A stretch of DNA of 64,000 nt, from NCBI GenBank assembly GCA_003260075.1, contig QLIY01000279.1, positions 108,989-172,988 on the forward strand, given 5' to 3'. The DNA is from Phallusia mammillata (taxonomy: Eukaryota; Chordata; Ascidiacea; Phlebobranchia; Ascidiidae). Positions 63,201 to 64,000 of the stretch are shown here, piece by piece. The notes below the pieces were generated by a model. That model did not search any database and was not told the DNA's origin. It was given only the letters and a program-made list of their open reading frames with translations. The position numbers and the translations under genes are program-made. Position 1 is the first letter of the stretch, and each line of letters starts with the position of its first letter.

Positions 63201-64000
63201 CTACACGAAATTCATACACAGGAGCTTATTTCAATAGCTTGGTCCCTGACACCAATTACACAATAACAATATCTGCACATAATGATGCTGTAACAACTGA
63301 TCAGTCAATAACTTACTGGTTTCCAGGTAATATTGTTTGTCTTTTTAATCTGTGTTTATCTCTGACTTGACAATGTACAAAAATGTCAACTATTATTAGG
63401 CTATATATCAGGGGTTCCCAACCTTTTTACGATCCCGTACCACCTGGATGCTCTGCATTGCCACGCGTACCACCATAGAGCACTAATGTGCTCTACAGCA
63501 GCGCTTCCCAACCGGTGGGCCGCGGCACACTGACCCCCCCCCCATATTTTGGTTGTTTGGGATGTGGGAAATGCATACCAGGTTTGGGCCTATATCTCTC
63601 CACATGTATCTACAGGAAGTTCTTACACAGGAGCATATTTCCCCCCCCCCCTTTGTCTCCACAGCTGTACAATCACATGTTGAACACCCCTGGTTACTTA
63701 TCCTTTTAAAAATCTAACTAAGGGAAATTTAATATCACTATGTTATGTTGTTTACCCCCCCCCCATCGTTTCTGATGGGTGCACAAACACGATTTTGTTA
63801 TGAGTTTGTGTCAGAGCGAACAAAAAATTGTGACATTAATGGCGACTGAGCCAATGGCATATCTTTCCAGATCCCAGTATTCCAGCTAGCAAAAGAGTTT
63901 TGATCACTTTATGACCATCATCACATGTATTTTAATGATGAGTTTCATGTCTGCATACATTTGTCTCCACAGCTGTACAATCACATGTTGAACACCCCTG
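60142..64000 (+). CDS. Tandem paralogue of the adhesion GPCR (5' part only)
   Basis: Exons seen: 60142-60205 signal peptide, 61342-61464 EGF, 62199-62321 EGF, 62906-63022 Cys box, 63084-63326 FN3; the gene continues beyond the window. Exon lengths, phases and order match GPCR-1 exons 1-4, except that the first EGF is present twice. Only the ectodomain is visible, so a receptor C terminus is inferred from the paralogue. Confidence 0.78.
60733..60910 (+). mobile_element. SINE-like repeat in GPCR-2 intron 1
   Basis: Begins TTGAGTTGGGTTGAGTTAAG, then GTTTATTTCGCTTGG and TTACCAAGCCGGAAATAGC; the same family as the copies at 13785, 41850 and 54030. Confidence 0.6.
61342..61464 (+). CDS. GPCR-2 exon 2a: EGF (calcium-binding)
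   Basis: Encodes DVDECSLGTHKCHVKATCIN and TNGSYTCKCKNWFAGDGFNC. 123 nt, phase 1-1. Confidence 0.88.
62199..62321 (+). CDS. GPCR-2 exon 2b: EGF (calcium-binding)
   Basis: Encodes DIDECSLGTQKCHVEATCIN and TNGSYTCKCDDWFAGDGFNC. 123 nt, phase 1-1. Confidence 0.88.
62906..63022 (+). CDS. GPCR-2 exon 3: Cys-rich box
   Basis: Encodes GYCNINCSQYCSNTCSVGGQ and GPNGYTCFCYRGSTCD. 117 nt, phase 1-1. A C11 run ends 3 bp before the acceptor, so the upstream sequence is uncertain. Confidence 0.85.
63084..63326 (+). CDS. GPCR-2 exon 4: FN3
   Basis: Encodes QTDILVVWDVGNAYQVWASI and SLVPDTNYTITISAHNDAVT. 243 nt. A partial second copy lies at 63544-63640. Confidence 0.87.
63409..63533. mobile_element. hAT-like element fragments
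   Basis: CAGGGGTTCCCAACC at 63409 starts an inverted partial copy of the 1922-2405 family. Near 63500, CAGCGCTTCCCAACCGGTGG starts another hAT-like end. Both are cut by C10 at 63534. Confidence 0.7.
63544..63640 (+). pseudogene. 97-bp fragment of the FN3 exon between two C runs
   Basis: Copies about 63139-63235 of GPCR-2 exon 4 with a few changes. It is bounded by C10 (63534-63543) and C11 (63641-63651). Confidence 0.85.
63765..64000. repeat. Second copy of 62645-62830 region
   Basis: After C10 at 63755-63764 the sequence ATCGTTTCTGATGGGTGCAC and onward repeats 62646 onward with several differences. Confidence 0.8.

Larger units (their letters stand above)
146..63764. other. Set of 10-11 nt G or C runs (junction spacers)
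   Basis: G runs: 146-156, 758-767, 16074-16084, 17107-17116, 17344-17353, 17536-17545, 24431-24440, 28412-28421, 34191-34200, 34452-34462. C runs: 35582-35592, 51323-51333, 52605-52614, 52715-52725, 53123-53132, 59657-59666, 60476-60486, 60582-60591, 61717-61727, 62892-62902, 63534-63543, 63641-63651, 63755-63764. All are 10 or 11 nt long and most separate diverged copies of the same sequence. Confidence 0.9.

Overview
This window looks like nuclear DNA of an animal, most likely an ascidian tunicate with a compact, AT-rich, highly polymorphic genome (Ciona-like; the species is an inference). The reasons are many short exons with GT/AG introns of about 60-2000 bp, a chordate-type NCAM gene, and many small hAT-type transposons. 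There are no bacterial operons, no CRISPR arrays and no tRNA or rRNA genes that I could see.

Layout. (1) 930-3593, minus strand: a Golgi 2-O-sulfotransferase of the HS2ST/UST family in three recognisable exons, with a frameshift and a short C terminus. (2) 3594-9268: intergenic, no gene recognised. (3) 9269-30952, plus strand: a complete NCAM-type adhesion molecule in 24 exons (signal peptide, five Ig domains, two FN3 domains, Thr/Ser-rich stalk, transmembrane helix, NCAM-like cytoplasmic tail with alternative ends). Seven perfect TGACGTCA palindromes cluster over its last exon and 3' flank. (4) 33095-57901, plus strand: a complete adhesion GPCR of about 34 exons (signal peptide; repeated EGF / Cys-box / FN3 / Cys-linker cassettes; a four-EGF exon; SEA-like region; GAIN domain with GPS; seven-helix domain). 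(5) 60142 to the window end: the 5' part of a tandem paralogue of that GPCR. The duplication carried along a piece of the NCAM 3' flank and the promoter.

Transposons fill introns and gaps. At least nine hAT-like elements can be delimited by terminal inverted repeats and exact or 7/8 8-bp target duplications. One, 2.3 kb long in the last GPCR intron, contains a decayed gene with a P2X7-type cysteine-rich cytoplasmic module.

Assembly quality strongly shapes what is seen here. Some 23 runs of exactly 10-11 G or C, six runs of 61-87 G or C, and three single Ns sit at joints, most of them between diverged duplicate copies of local sequence. All G runs lie left of 34.5 kb and all C runs right of 35.5 kb. 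I read most of these as spacers or haplotype-merging artefacts; they break several exons (NCAM stalk, GPS exon) and probably create a false 1.8-kb exon-cassette duplication.

The three gene families fit a cell-surface theme (proteoglycan sulfation, homophilic adhesion, adhesion signalling), but nothing in the sequence shows that they act together.
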